A stretch of DNA of 64,000 nucleotides. Origin: Acidobacteriota bacterium. Lineage in GTDB: Bacteria > Acidobacteriota > Terriglobia > Acidiferrales > UBA7541. Where the stretch lies: contig JABCZF010000007.1 of assembly GCA_013289825.1 (NCBI GenBank), forward strand, positions 62,001 to 126,000, in the 5' to 3' direction. This document shows positions 53,293 to 62,324 of this stretch, in pieces; position 1 is the stretch's first letter, and each line of letters starts with the position of its first letter. The notes below the pieces were generated by a model. The model was not told where the DNA came from, did not search any database, and was given only the letters and a program-made list of their open reading frames with translations. Position numbers and translations under genes: made by a program.

Positions 53293-53706
53293 GTGCCCGC
53301 GCTCAGCGGTGTGCTCGAAACATCTCTTTACGTGGATGACCTCGAACGTGCTTCTCGTTTTTATGAACAGGTATTCGCGCTCACACCAATGTTTGGCGAT
53401 GACCGCCTGCGCGCGTACGGCGTTGGCAACCGGAGCGTTTTACTGCTCTTCAAACGCGGAGCATCAAATTGCGTCACGCAATTGCCGTTTGGCACACTCG
53501 GTCCGCACGACGGCCATGGCCCGTTCCATTTCGCATTCTCCATCGCCGGCGACGAACTTCCCGCGTGGGAAGAGCATCTATCTCTCCATAAGATTGAGAT
53601 CGAAAACCGCATTCACTGGCCTCGCGGCGGCACCAGCTTGTACTTCCGCGACCCAGACAATCATCTTGTCGAGCTAGCCACGCCCGGAATCTGGTCCATC
53701 TATTGA
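53293..53706 (+). CDS. VOC/glyoxalase-fold protein
   Basis: A 137-residue vicinal-oxygen-chelate-fold protein with two beta-alpha-beta-beta-beta modules: LETSLYVDDLERASRFYEQVFAL at the start and GTSLYFRDPDNHLVELATPG at the end. Candidate metal ligands are the His in HGPFHFAFSI and the Glu in HLVELA. The family contains glyoxalases, dioxygenases and resistance proteins, so the reaction is open. GTG start one base after ribE stops; likely cotranscribed with it. Confidence 0.85.
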   Translation: MPALSGVLETSLYVDDLERASRFYEQVFALTPMFGDDRLRAYGVGNRSVLLLFKRGASNCVTQLPFGTLGPHDGHGPFHFAFSIAGDELPAWEEHLSLHKIEIENRIHWPRGGTSLYFRDPDNHLVELATPGIWSIY

Positions 53707-53735
53707 AGTATGTTTCCCGCTCGCTCGCCGGGAAT

Positions 53736-55181
53736 TCAGTTGCCGGCCACGGCTTCTCGCGCCTTGGCCCGCACGCCGCGGTAATACAACACCAAGCCGA
53801 GTCCAACGGCGATGATCGTGCCGCTGACCAACTTCAGGCTGAACACAAACTTGTTCGCCGATTCTCCCGGCGGGACGAAGGACAACACAATCCCGCCCAG
53901 AGTAATTAGAAACCCAAAACCTCCGGCGATCGACACGCCGATTTTCCCGCCCGGGATCAGCACGGCATGCTCACTCGCTCCACGATCCTTGCGTCCGGCA
54001 AGTTTGATCGCTGCCGCGTACATATAGAGAAACGGAATGAAGTACAGGATGGTCGCGGCGTCCACAAGGATTTGGTACGCGCCGCTGGTCGTCTCATTGA
54101 TATTGCTCAGAAGCAGCAGCGCGAGCGAAATCCCGGCCTGTACCAGAATCGCAACATAGGGCGTTCGCCACTTGGGATGCAGCTTTCCAAACGCTGCGGG
54201 CAAGTAGCGATCGACGCCCACAATAAATGGGACGCGGGAGAGACCCGCCACGGTGGTACCTACGCCGCCGGCATTTCCAAACGTGACCAGGAACGCGGCA
54301 ATCATTCCCACCAAACCGATCTTGAGAGCTTCCGTGCCGGCCGCCAGCGCCTGGTACACTCCGGACTTCGGATCCACTGGAGCAGCCTCGATGATCGTCA
54401 AGACCGCGAACGTTCCCGCAATATAAATCACCGCGATCAGTATCCCCGAACCCCAAATGGCGCGCGCCAGCGTCCGCTGCGCGTCGCGGATTTCGTCGCT
54501 CATCGCGGAAACAAGCTCCAACCCGGCAAACGCAAACAGGATTTGTGGCCAGAAATTGACGGTCTCCCAATTCCACCGCGGCATCATGTTGGCCCAGGTG
54601 AAATGCGTAGCGGAGCCGTAGCGCAACCACACCGCGCCGCCGGTCGCGACCAGAAGCAGCAGCGGAATGTAAGTCATCACACCGCCGGCGTTCTGCAGCC
54701 ACTTCCCCACGTTCAGACCCACGATGTTCATACCCACGGCGACGGACAGTAAAAGGAAGGATCCGCCGAGCAAGAAGGCCCGGCTCTCCGCCAGGTGTCC
54801 CCAAGAACTGCCGCCGATGTACGCTCCCATTGCTGCGCTAGCCAGAAGCAATCCCGGAAAATAAAAAAACGAATAGATCCAGTAGGTCCAGCCGGCAACA
54901 AAGCCGTGAAAATCGCCGAAGGCTTCCTTCGACCACACATAGAGGCCGCCTTCATGAGGAAATCGCGTGGAGAGCTCCGTAATCACGAATGCCGTGGGCA
55001 CAAAAAAGAAAACCGCCGCGAGCACCCACAAGCTGATCGAAGACGTCCCGTTGTGCGCAGCCGCGGCAATCCAACGGGGTCCCAGAACAGTGGCAATGTT
55101 GAAAAGCAGGACATCCCAGAAGCCCATGGTCTTGCGTAATTGCTGGATCGGGTTAGCCGGCGCTTCACCTTTTTGGGGCAC
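53736..55181 (-). CDS. APC family amino acid/amine permease
   Basis: A 481-residue amino acid-polyamine-organocation transporter with about 12-13 membrane helices. The start LRKTMGFWDVLLFNIATVLGPRWIAAAAHNG matches the unwound first helix of the family (a GS/T variant), and the FAGLELVSAMSDEIRDAQRTLARAIW segment is the helix 6-7 hallmark. Substrate unknown. The GTG start has AGGAGG eight bases upstream. It is followed upstream by the FAD oxidoreductase on the same strand, 39 bases away. Confidence 0.88.
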   Translation of the reverse strand: MPQKGEAPANPIQQLRKTMGFWDVLLFNIATVLGPRWIAAAAHNGTSSISLWVLAAVFFFVPTAFVITELSTRFPHEGGLYVWSKEAFGDFHGFVAGWTYWIYSFFYFPGLLLASAAMGAYIGGSSWGHLAESRAFLLGGSFLLLSVAVGMNIVGLNVGKWLQNAGGVMTYIPLLLLVATGGAVWLRYGSATHFTWANMMPRWNWETVNFWPQILFAFAGLELVSAMSDEIRDAQRTLARAIWGSGILIAVIYIAGTFAVLTIIEAAPVDPKSGVYQALAAGTEALKIGLVGMIAAFLVTFGNAGGVGTTVAGLSRVPFIVGVDRYLPAAFGKLHPKWRTPYVAILVQAGISLALLLLSNINETTSGAYQILVDAATILYFIPFLYMYAAAIKLAGRKDRGASEHAVLIPGGKIGVSIAGGFGFLITLGGIVLSFVPPGESANKFVFSLKLVSGTIIAVGLGLVLYYRGVRAKAREAVAGN

Positions 55182-55220
55182 TCGCTCGTCCTCCTGAACA
55201 TGCTCTCCGCCCTTGCCGCC

Positions 55221-56684
55221 TCAGGCGTACAAGCTCTTGTAGTACCGATACCAATCGCTCTGAAAAGTCTCGCGAGGATCGTATTGCTTCTTCAGACTTA
55301 GAAATTCCTGGAACTGTGGATACGCGGAAGCCAGGTCGTCTCGCGTGGCGAAACGGTTGTAGGTGAGATAGAAACTCCCGCCTCGTTTGTTAGCCGCGCG
55401 AATGAGCTGTCGGCAGACTTCGCCGGTTTTTCGCAGGGCCTGCGTTTCGCCGGAGCTATGCGGTGAAAAAATGACGCAGGCGTAGCGCTTCTTGGCCCAT
55501 GCGAGATAAGAATCCTTGTCCTGCTCGATAAAACGAATGGTCCCGTAAACCAGCGGCATCCCGCTCGCCAGAAGAATGCGCCGCGCCTCTTCGAGCAACG
55601 AGATCAACTCGCTGCGCGGGACGTACACTTCGAGAATCAAATCTGCTCCCACGAAATCCGCGCCTAGGCGCTTCTCGATTTCCTGGTGGTATCCGGCCGG
55701 ATAGGTACTAAGCTGATGCAAATCCGACCATTCCACATTGCCGTCTCTGGATAGCTCCAGCTTAGCGTACCGGCGGTAAGCAGATCCGCGATCACGATGC
55801 GCAATTTCGAGCAGCGCGGTCAGCAATTTCGCGTCGATATCCGCGCTTTCTCTTCCAAGCGGCGTTTCCGGCGACACATTTTCGTAGGTGGTCAGAATTC
55901 CCGTACGCAGAAAGTCCGCGGAAGTTTCATCAATGGAGTATTGGAAATAACCGTACGGCGCGCCTGCTGCTGTGCGTCCCTCAATCAGTCGGATCAGCTC
56001 CGCCGTGGTGCGCGCCTCAACGTGCCTCCGGACTTTCTGTCGAGGCACCAGCCGCAATCCAACCGCGGTGATGATCCCAAAAAGTCCATAACCGCCCGCG
56101 GCCAGCGCAAAAAGCTCCGCGTTTTCCTTTCGGCTGCATGTTTTCGCCAAGCCATCCGCGGCAACCATTTCGATCCATTCCACGTCACTGATGATCGGAG
56201 GCGAACCAAGCCCGTGGCCGTGCGCATTGGCGGAAAATGTGCCGCCGAGGCTCATGCGGTCAGCTCCGCCCTGTTTCTGACGAATTCCCCAGCGTACATT
56301 TTCCTTTTGCAATGACAAATAACCATGGACGAGCTCCGGCCACTCGATGCCTGCTTCAACATGCAGCACCCCGGTCTTGTCATCCAAACCGATGACCCGA
56401 TTCATCGCGCGCATATCCAGGAGCACGGAGTCTGTTGCGAACTGTTGACCGCCGGCGGCGTGCCTGCTACCAGAAGCAGAAATCGCCCGGCTGTGCTTGG
56501 CGCAGTCTTTGACAAGACTCCGAACTTCCGCCTCGGATGTAGGACGGGTGATGTTCAGGACCCAAGTTGGATTCAGACCGGTCTGTACATCGTTGACGAG
56601 AACACCCTTTTCGACGGGAAAAGCCGGGTTCGAGCTCAGCAGCGGTGCAGCGGCCATTCCCTTCAGAAAGCTTCGGCGCTTCAT
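55221..56684 (-). CDS. Tat-exported FAD-dependent oxidoreductase (lactone oxidase-like)
   Basis: A 487-residue flavoprotein. The N-terminus RRSFLKGMAAAPLLSS is a twin-arginine signal, so the protein is exported folded. A PCMH-type FAD domain follows (GSRHAAGGQQFATDSVLLDM, where His could bind FAD covalently; GGTFSANAHGHGLGSPPI; ALAAGGYGLFGIITAVGLRLVP). The C-terminal domain resembles that of sugar-lactone oxidases. Substrate is not known. It lies 39 bases upstream of the APC permease and 16 bases downstream of the ABC gene. Confidence 0.83.
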   Translation of the reverse strand: MKRRSFLKGMAAAPLLSSNPAFPVEKGVLVNDVQTGLNPTWVLNITRPTSEAEVRSLVKDCAKHSRAISASGSRHAAGGQQFATDSVLLDMRAMNRVIGLDDKTGVLHVEAGIEWPELVHGYLSLQKENVRWGIRQKQGGADRMSLGGTFSANAHGHGLGSPPIISDVEWIEMVAADGLAKTCSRKENAELFALAAGGYGLFGIITAVGLRLVPRQKVRRHVEARTTAELIRLIEGRTAAGAPYGYFQYSIDETSADFLRTGILTTYENVSPETPLGRESADIDAKLLTALLEIAHRDRGSAYRRYAKLELSRDGNVEWSDLHQLSTYPAGYHQEIEKRLGADFVGADLILEVYVPRSELISLLEEARRILLASGMPLVYGTIRFIEQDKDSYLAWAKKRYACVIFSPHSSGETQALRKTGEVCRQLIRAANKRGGSFYLTYNRFATRDDLASAYPQFQEFLSLKKQYDPRETFQSDWYRYYKSLYA

Positions 56685-56700
56685 CTTCGCGCCGCCTGGC

Positions 56701-57570
56701 TCACAGAGTCACGTCCAGGGCGGGAATCAAAGCATCCTGCATGCGGAAGTTGTGTAGGAAAGGATCCTTCGAGTTTTCAAAATCGTCCCACGGCCCGAAG
56801 AACGCGACCCGCCCTTCCTGCAGGAAGACCACGGTGTCCGCGAGCTTCTTCGCCAGATGCGTATCGTGAGTCACGACAATCGAGGTGCGATGAAATGCAT
56901 CCTTCAGCCGCAGGATCAGGTCGCCCATGTGCGCCGCCATGATGGGGTCCACCATGGTGGTCGGCTCGTCAAACAGAATTGCATCCGGATTCTGTGCGAA
57001 CGCGCGCGCCATAGCCACGGCGCGCCTCATGCCCGTCGATAATTCGCCGGGCAGTTTGTCGAGCACTTCTTCGACTTCCAGCATTTTCGCCAGTTTAGTC
57101 ACGTAAGCGTCGATGTCTTGGTCTTCGAGGCCCGGCTGTTTTTCCAGAGGAAACGCAATGTTTTCTGCGACCGTCAGCGAATCGAACAGCGCGCCTGACT
57201 GAAACACCATCGTCACTTTGCGCCGCACCTCTTCGAACTGCTGCTCGCTGAAATCCGTGACGTCTTCCCCATCCACAAAGATCCGCCCCGAATCCGCCTT
57301 CATAAATCCCATGATGTGCTTCAGCGAAACAGACTTTCCTACGCCGCTGCGCCCCATAATCACGCAGGTCTCGCCGCGCTTCACGCTAAAAGTGACATCT
57401 TTCAGCACGGCGTGGTCGTCGAAGGCCTTCGAAACATCGCGGAATTCAAAAAACTTTTCCGCGCGTTGTTCAGCATGGCCGCCGGCGGTCTTGGCGTCCG
57501 CAGGCCACCCTCGCGCTCCGCCCGTCTCCATCGCCGCGACACCGCGACTAATGTCCTTTGCGTCCGTCAT
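56701..57570 (-). CDS. ABC transporter ATPase of the MlaF type
   Basis: A 289-residue ATPase related to MlaF/Ttg2A, which powers lipid transport between membranes. Walker A is IMGRSGVGKSVSLKHIMG; the Q-loop is VTMVFQSGALFDSLTVAENIAFPL; the signature is LSTGMRRAVAMARAFAQNP and Walker B ILFDEPTTMVDP. The LSxGM signature and FQSGALFDS are typical of the Mla class. The first ~40 residues are low-complexity. No MlaE permease or MlaD protein is next to it, so its partners lie elsewhere. Confidence 0.88.
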   Translation of the reverse strand: MTDAKDISRGVAAMETGGARGWPADAKTAGGHAEQRAEKFFEFRDVSKAFDDHAVLKDVTFSVKRGETCVIMGRSGVGKSVSLKHIMGFMKADSGRIFVDGEDVTDFSEQQFEEVRRKVTMVFQSGALFDSLTVAENIAFPLEKQPGLEDQDIDAYVTKLAKMLEVEEVLDKLPGELSTGMRRAVAMARAFAQNPDAILFDEPTTMVDPIMAAHMGDLILRLKDAFHRTSIVVTHDTHLAKKLADTVVFLQEGRVAFFGPWDDFENSKDPFLHNFRMQDALIPALDVTL

Positions 57571-57582
57571 CCCTGGCGTGCC

Positions 57583-58236
57583 TCAACTTTCCTCCGCTTC
57601 CACAATCCGGCGCGCTTCCTCATAATCCGCCGCGGTATTCATGTTCCAGAACAACCGCCCCGCGCTATCAAATCGTTTCCAGTCCCGCTCGTCAAGAACT
57701 TCCGAGCGCAGGAGGGCGACGCCGTCGGTCACTTTGCGGACGCCTCTTTCCAATGCTTTGCGTAACGTTTCGGCCGTGTCGGTTCGCCAACATGCGCACA
57801 GAGGCTCTGGCCCCGCCGCCGAGTGTGCCAGCACCACCTGGGCTCGGCTCGCCAAAGCACGGCCGATCAAGAATGTCAGCCATTCGCGCGTCAGAAAGGG
57901 CATGTCACAACTCACAATAAAATTCCAGTCCCGTCCGCCGCCTGTCTCTGCCGTTGCCAACAGCGAGGTCAGAATGCCGCCTAGCGGTCCTTCGCCGGGC
58001 CAGAGATCTTCCACAACCCAAACGTTGGAATCCGCATACCGCGATCCACGATCAGCGACGACACTGACGGATCGGCTGACTTCACGGACCAGGCGGCACG
58101 TGCGCGTCAGCATCATCTCACCGCCAAGCCTGACTCGTGCTTTGTCCTGACCGAACCGTTTGCTCCTTCCTCCAGCCAGAACGTAGCCAGCGACACCTGG
58201 GGTTTTAGAGATGTGCGAGCCGGTCGTCTCACCCAT
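57583..58236 (-). CDS. mobA: Molybdenum cofactor guanylyltransferase MobA-like
   Basis: A 217-residue nucleotidyltransferase with the MobA signature AGYVLAGGRSKRFGQDKARVRLGG, then FIVSCDMPFLTREWL near the metal-binding Asp. MobA joins GMP to molybdopterin to give the guanine dinucleotide cofactor. The start at 58236 overlaps the preceding regulator stop by eight bases; a longer reading to 58287 would lie inside that gene. Other members of this fold act on different nucleotides, so molybdenum use is the likely but not certain role. Confidence 0.83.
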   Translation of the reverse strand: MGETTGSHISKTPGVAGYVLAGGRSKRFGQDKARVRLGGEMMLTRTCRLVREVSRSVSVVADRGSRYADSNVWVVEDLWPGEGPLGGILTSLLATAETGGGRDWNFIVSCDMPFLTREWLTFLIGRALASRAQVVLAHSAAGPEPLCACWRTDTAETLRKALERGVRKVTDGVALLRSEVLDERDWKRFDSAGRLFWNMNTAADYEEARRIVEAEES

Positions 58237-59638
58237 TACCCACTTCCTCCAACGGTTCCCGGCCTGGTCGGCGAATGCCGAGCTCACGCAATTTCTCCTG
58301 CAAGCTCTGCCGGTGCAACCCGATGGTCGCCGCCGTCCGTGAAACGTTCCAGCGATGATCCGCCAGCTGCTTCGTCAGATAAGCAACTTCGAATTTTCGC
58401 TTGGCCTCGCGAAAATCCTTTTCGGCAAAGCCATTCTCCTTGGCCCCGTCCGAGTTCCTGTGAGGCGCAGCCTCCCCGCTCACCACTTCATGCGGCAAGT
58501 CCTCTACGCCGATCTCTTCCCCACGACACAATACGAGACTCCTCTCCAACGCGTTCTTCAGTTCGCGAACATTTCCCGGCCAGTCATAGCGCTCGATCGC
58601 CGCCAGCGCTTCCCGCTTCAGCCGTGCGGTGCGCCCTAGGCGCGTTCCGTGCATCTCTAAGAATGCCTCTGCCAGCACCGGAATGTCCGCCTTATGGGCT
58701 CGCAAAGGCGGCAACTCGATGGTCACCACGCGCAAGCGATAGAACAAATCCTCGCGAAACTTTCCCGCACGAATTTCCGCCCCGAGATTCCGGTGCGTCG
58801 CGCTAATCACACGCACATCGACAGCAATCGGCCGCGTCCCGCCCAACCGCTCAATGGTGCGATTTTCCAACGCTCGCAACACTTTCGCCTGCGTCACAGG
58901 ATTCATATCCCCGATCTCGTCCAAAAAAAGCGTCCCGCCGGACGCCAACTCGAACTTCCCCTTTTTCTGTTGCGCCGCGCCCGTAAAAGCCCCGCGCTCG
59001 TATCCAAATAATTCCGATTCGATCAAAGTCTCCGGCAACGCCGCACAGTTCACCGCCACATATGCCTTCCCCGCACGAGGCGATCTCGCGTGGATTTCCT
59101 GCGCCATCAAATCCTTTCCTGTCCCGCTCTCGCCGAGAATAAGCACGGTCGAGTCCGCCGGCGCCACGCGATCCGCCATCTCAAACGCCCGCCGCATTTC
59201 CGCGGTCCGCCCGATCATCTGGCCAAACTGCCCCTCCGTCACCATGCGCCGCCGCAACGAATCGTTTTCCTTTTCGAGCGTCGCCAGTTTCAACAGATTC
59301 GCCACGCGCTGCCGCAACTCTTCCAATTCAAAGCCCTTCACCAGATAGTCCGCCGCCCCAAGCCGCAGAGCTTCCACAGCCGTCTTGGCGGTGTCCAGCG
59401 CCGAGATCATTAGCACCGGCAACGCACTTCCCTGCTCGCGCATCCACCGCAGAAAATCCAGTCCGCTCTGCCCCGGCAACACGACATCCAGCAAAACCAG
59501 ATCCGGCGGCTCAGTGCTCAAAGCCAGGCGCGCCGCTTCCGCCGAATCCGCTTCCGCGGTGTGGTATTTCCCTTCCAAGGCCCGCCGCAATCCATATCGC
59601 GCTGCCGGTTCGTCATCCACGATCAATATTGTCGTCAT
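58229..59638 (-). CDS. NtrC-type sigma-54-dependent response regulator
   Basis: A 469-residue activator. The receiver domain (1-~120) has Asp8, Asp9 and the phosphorylation site Asp51 in LLDVVLPG. The AAA+ domain has Walker A LILGESGTGKDLMAQEI, the sigma-54 contact loop GAFTGA in GYERGAFTGAAQQKKG, Walker B GGTLFLDEIGDM, and RLGGTRPIAVDVRVI. The C-terminal Fis-type helix-turn-helix contains WNVSRTAATIGLHRQSLQ. The ATG at 59638 fits the receiver start; the frame upstream (to 59707) is Arg/Ala-rich and unconserved. It is cognate to the histidine kinase gene upstream. Confidence 0.94.
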   Translation of the reverse strand: MTTILIVDDEPAARYGLRRALEGKYHTAEADSAEAARLALSTEPPDLVLLDVVLPGQSGLDFLRWMREQGSALPVLMISALDTAKTAVEALRLGAADYLVKGFELEELRQRVANLLKLATLEKENDSLRRRMVTEGQFGQMIGRTAEMRRAFEMADRVAPADSTVLILGESGTGKDLMAQEIHARSPRAGKAYVAVNCAALPETLIESELFGYERGAFTGAAQQKKGKFELASGGTLFLDEIGDMNPVTQAKVLRALENRTIERLGGTRPIAVDVRVISATHRNLGAEIRAGKFREDLFYRLRVVTIELPPLRAHKADIPVLAEAFLEMHGTRLGRTARLKREALAAIERYDWPGNVRELKNALERSLVLCRGEEIGVEDLPHEVVSGEAAPHRNSDGAKENGFAEKDFREAKRKFEVAYLTKQLADHRWNVSRTAATIGLHRQSLQEKLRELGIRRPGREPLEEVGNG

Positions 59639-59668
59639 GGCGTCCTTCCCATTACGTCTCTCGGCTGC

Positions 59669-59740
59669 TGTAGGGGCGGCCCTTGGGCCCTCCGCTCGCC
59701 GTGCCAATTGGGCGGGCCGGCCAGCCCCGCACCTACGAAG
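59669..59740. repeat. GTAGGG palindromic element, copy 2
   Basis: Runs from TGTAGGGG to CCTACGAAG like the shorter copy at 32356-32398, with a GC-rich interior (GGGGCGGCC and GGCCAGCCCCG) that can fold. The kinase stop codon (TAG, 59735-59733 on the minus strand) falls in its right end. It fills most of the spacer between kinase and regulator genes. Confidence 0.55.
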
Positions 59741-61730
59741 ACAAAATCACTCGGAACCGCGTTCCGCGACCGTTGCGGACCGGGCTTTCCCAATCCAGCT
59801 TTCCGCCAAACTCCGCAACACGCCTCGCCACAATCGCTAAGCCGAGTCCGGTGCCCTGGGTCTTCGTTGTAAAAAACGGTTGCAGAATCTTTTCGCGGGC
59901 GCTTTCCGGAATGCCCGCTCCGTCGTCTTCCACAGCAAACAAAAATCCCTGGCCGTTCGCCCGGCCACTTACCTTCACGTGACCGCCGCGAGCAGTGGCT
60001 TCCAACGCATTCACCACGAGGTTCGACAAAATCTCGTTCACCGCCTCCGCGCTAGCCGAGAGTTTGGTTTCTTCCGGTCCGACTTCAAAGTGCAACGCGA
60101 CGCCGCGCCGCTCAGCCTCATGCCGCAAAACCCCGCTGACCTCCTCCGCCACCGCCCGCGCGTCGCAGGTCGCCCGAACAGCGCCTCCGCGAATCGCGGG
60201 CCGGCTGAACTGCAGCAATTGGTTGAGCTTCGCGGATAGCCGCGAGACCTCCTCCAGCACCATGCGCGTCTCGGCCCTTACCGATTCCGGTACTCCGGGA
60301 TTTTCGAGCTGCACCTGCAAAATCGTCTTGATCGACCCCAACGGGTTTTTCAAATTGTGCGAAATGCTGGCGGCCATCTGCCCCAGAACCGCCAACCTCT
60401 CTCTCTCCGACAGTTCCCGCTCGAGTTGCAGCTTCTCCTCAATCAGCCGGCACAAATCCAGGGCCCCAGGCAATTGTTCGCACAAAAACTCCAGCGCCGC
60501 TCGCGTTTCACCGGAAATCGCCGCTCCGTGCGGCTCCGCGCGCAACACGGCTATCAACCCATGTTTTTGACCAACCTGGAAACACTGGTCAGCGATCGGC
60601 GCGGATGTGCGGAGCAGTTTTTCGTCAGGTCTTGAACCGTCAGCCCGCAATACGGCCTTTGCCGGGTCCACAAGAGTCAACGTCGCGCTGGCAAGTTCGA
60701 ATTGCTCCTGGACCCGCCGCTGAATGAAGTTCACTAATTCTTTGAGGTTCCCTCGCCGCGCTTCTTGCTGTATCTCCGCCGTCAGACGCTGCACACGGTC
60801 CATTTCCTTGTGCGCTGTCTCTTCGAGCCTTCTTCCGAGCACGCGCTGCAGGGGCTCGATGAAAATCACCAGCACGAATAGCAGGATCGACGCCGAAGCC
60901 TCCGGCGGCAGCGCCGGCTCCAGCCAGACGCTCACCCTCCGCACCAAACTCAAATAAAGCAAAGCTAAAAATGTGGCCGAGACGGCATATACGAGATTCT
61001 TCTGCCGCCCAATCTGCAAAAAGTTGAATCGCTGAACAAGGTAAATCAGCATGGCCGACGGCGGTATCGCCAGCCAGGCCAGCGCCGTGCTGATGCCCGC
61101 AGAAGAATTTGGCGAGTGTGGCCCACCGAAGACATGCAGGTAGACCACCATGGCGGCTCCCGCCACGAAGAGGCCTACCAGCAAGCCGTGAAATTGCCTC
61201 TGGCGCCGATCGGGTGCTCCGAAGGCGAAGCGCACCTCCCAGCCCGCGCCGAACAGCAAGGCCAGGCCCAGCCAAACCCCATAGCCGCGCCCCAGAGCGT
61301 TCCCGGGGATGAGGAAATCAAATCCCGGCGCTGTGGCAATCTGTCGAAAGACGCGCAATGCAAAATACAGAATCGGGACGTAAGCAGCGAATAACACCAC
61401 GTGCTTCCCTGCGCGATTCTTCAGCAGTTCCCGGGTCTCCGCGAACTCCAGATGAAGATGAATCAGCAGCGGGGGCAGCAGGCACAACCCGGCGCACAGC
61501 AGCGTAATCGCCGAACTCTCCAGAAGCGCAGGTGGCACCGGATAATAGATCTCGGCATTCAGCGCCAGCAACGAGCCGCTATAAAACAAAAACAGCGCCA
61601 GACAAAAAAAGAAGAACACGCGCTCAAAATTTCTCTGCCGCCGGTAGCCGACGATCACCACCATCCAGAACAGCTGCAAGAGCGTGCCAGCAGTAAAACC
61701 GATGAGCCGAATATAGACGAGTGACCCCAT
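59733..61730 (-). CDS. Membrane sensor histidine kinase (NtrB-like, with GAF-type domain)
   Basis: A 665-residue kinase. About seven to nine N-terminal membrane helices (to ~residue 290) are followed by a GAF-like region (~310-420), a dimerisation domain with the phosphoacceptor His458 in SISHNLKNPLGSIKTIL, and an ATPase domain with N, G1 and G2 boxes (NEILSNLVVNALEA, DDGAGIPES, TKTQGTGLGLAIVARRV). The ATG at 61730 is chosen over a TTG six codons upstream. It should phosphorylate the downstream regulator. A candidate sigma-54 promoter precedes it. Confidence 0.92.
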   Translation of the reverse strand: MGSLVYIRLIGFTAGTLLQLFWMVVIVGYRRQRNFERVFFFFCLALFLFYSGSLLALNAEIYYPVPPALLESSAITLLCAGLCLLPPLLIHLHLEFAETRELLKNRAGKHVVLFAAYVPILYFALRVFRQIATAPGFDFLIPGNALGRGYGVWLGLALLFGAGWEVRFAFGAPDRRQRQFHGLLVGLFVAGAAMVVYLHVFGGPHSPNSSAGISTALAWLAIPPSAMLIYLVQRFNFLQIGRQKNLVYAVSATFLALLYLSLVRRVSVWLEPALPPEASASILLFVLVIFIEPLQRVLGRRLEETAHKEMDRVQRLTAEIQQEARRGNLKELVNFIQRRVQEQFELASATLTLVDPAKAVLRADGSRPDEKLLRTSAPIADQCFQVGQKHGLIAVLRAEPHGAAISGETRAALEFLCEQLPGALDLCRLIEEKLQLERELSERERLAVLGQMAASISHNLKNPLGSIKTILQVQLENPGVPESVRAETRMVLEEVSRLSAKLNQLLQFSRPAIRGGAVRATCDARAVAEEVSGVLRHEAERRGVALHFEVGPEETKLSASAEAVNEILSNLVVNALEATARGGHVKVSGRANGQGFLFAVEDDGAGIPESAREKILQPFFTTKTQGTGLGLAIVARRVAEFGGKLDWESPVRNGRGTRFRVILSS

Positions 61731-61767
61731 GTTCTTGCGGATTGCCAAATTCTACTTCACGGGTGGG

Positions 61768-61784
61768 AGCACGACAATCGCCAA
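61768..61784 (-). promoter_or_regulatory. Candidate sigma-54 promoter of the kinase-regulator pair
   Basis: On the minus strand, TTGGC, then GTGCT, with the GG and GC dinucleotides ten bases apart, the invariant sigma-54 spacing. TTGGC matches the -24 element fully and GTGCT matches TTGCT in four of five. The kinase ATG lies about 28 bases past the predicted start. Activity is inferred. Confidence 0.45.
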
Positions 61785-61882
61785 GTGTCATATTTTTCTT
61801 GCACCATATAAGCGACTATAAATGCAGGGCTTACGGGCAACCAGAATTCCACAGCCTAGCCGTTCCACTGTCGGCTTAATCC

Positions 61883-61910
61883 TTGACATGCAACACTTAT
61901 CTGCTATATT
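61883..61910 (+). promoter_or_regulatory. Sigma-70 promoter of groES-groEL
   Basis: TTGACA (61883-61888), 16 bases, TATATT (61905-61910). The -10 runs directly into the CIRCE operator, so HrcA binding would block transcription start. One of the window's best promoter matches. Confidence 0.75.
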
Positions 61911-61935
61911 AGCAGTCGACTGTGAGGAGTGCTAA
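61909..61935 (+). promoter_or_regulatory. CIRCE operator (HrcA site)
   Basis: TTAGCAGTC, nine bases, GAGTGCTAA. The arms match the CIRCE consensus TTAGCACTC-N9-GAGTGCTAA with a single mismatch, and the spacing is exact. CIRCE binds the HrcA repressor and gives heat-inducible groESL expression in many bacteria. hrcA itself is not in the window. Confidence 0.88.
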
Positions 61936-61996
61936 TTCCTTCCGTGCTCCCAGTCGCTGTTCAAACCGTAAGATCACCTATGGAGGTTCTTCCAAG

Positions 61997-62311
61997 ATGG
62001 CAGTCAATCTGACCCCGCTCCACGACCGCGTGATCGTGAAGCGCATTGAAGAGAAAGAAAGCATCAAGGGTGGCATCATCATCCCTGATTCCGCAAAAGA
62101 AAAACCCATGGAGGGTGAAGTAATCGCCGTCGGCGCTGGCAAGCGCGAGAAGGGCGAACTGATCCCGCTAGACGTGAAAGCCGGCGACCGCGTTCTGTTT
62201 GGCAAGTACAGCGGTACGGAAATCAAACTCGACGACGAAGAGTACCTGATTCTTCGCGAAGAAGAGATCCTCGCCAAGCTCAGTGGCGCCGCCAAGGCCG
62301 CAAAGAGGTAG
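61997..62311 (+). CDS. groES: Co-chaperonin GroES
   Basis: A 104-residue co-chaperonin that caps the GroEL cavity. The family start [18 protein letters not shown], the mobile-loop region [20 protein letters not shown], and the ending [19 protein letters not shown] are clear. The ATG at 61997 follows GGAGG by about ten bases; the open frame to 61922 would run into the CIRCE region and is not used. It precedes groEL with a 143-base spacer that contains two palindromes. Confidence 0.97.
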   Translation: MAVNLTPLHDRVIVKRIEEKESIKGGIIIPDSAKEKPMEGEVIAVGAGKREKGELIPLDVKAGDRVLFGKYSGTEIKLDDEEYLILREEEILAKLSGAAKAAKR

Positions 62312-62324
62312 TTCCAGCTACACG

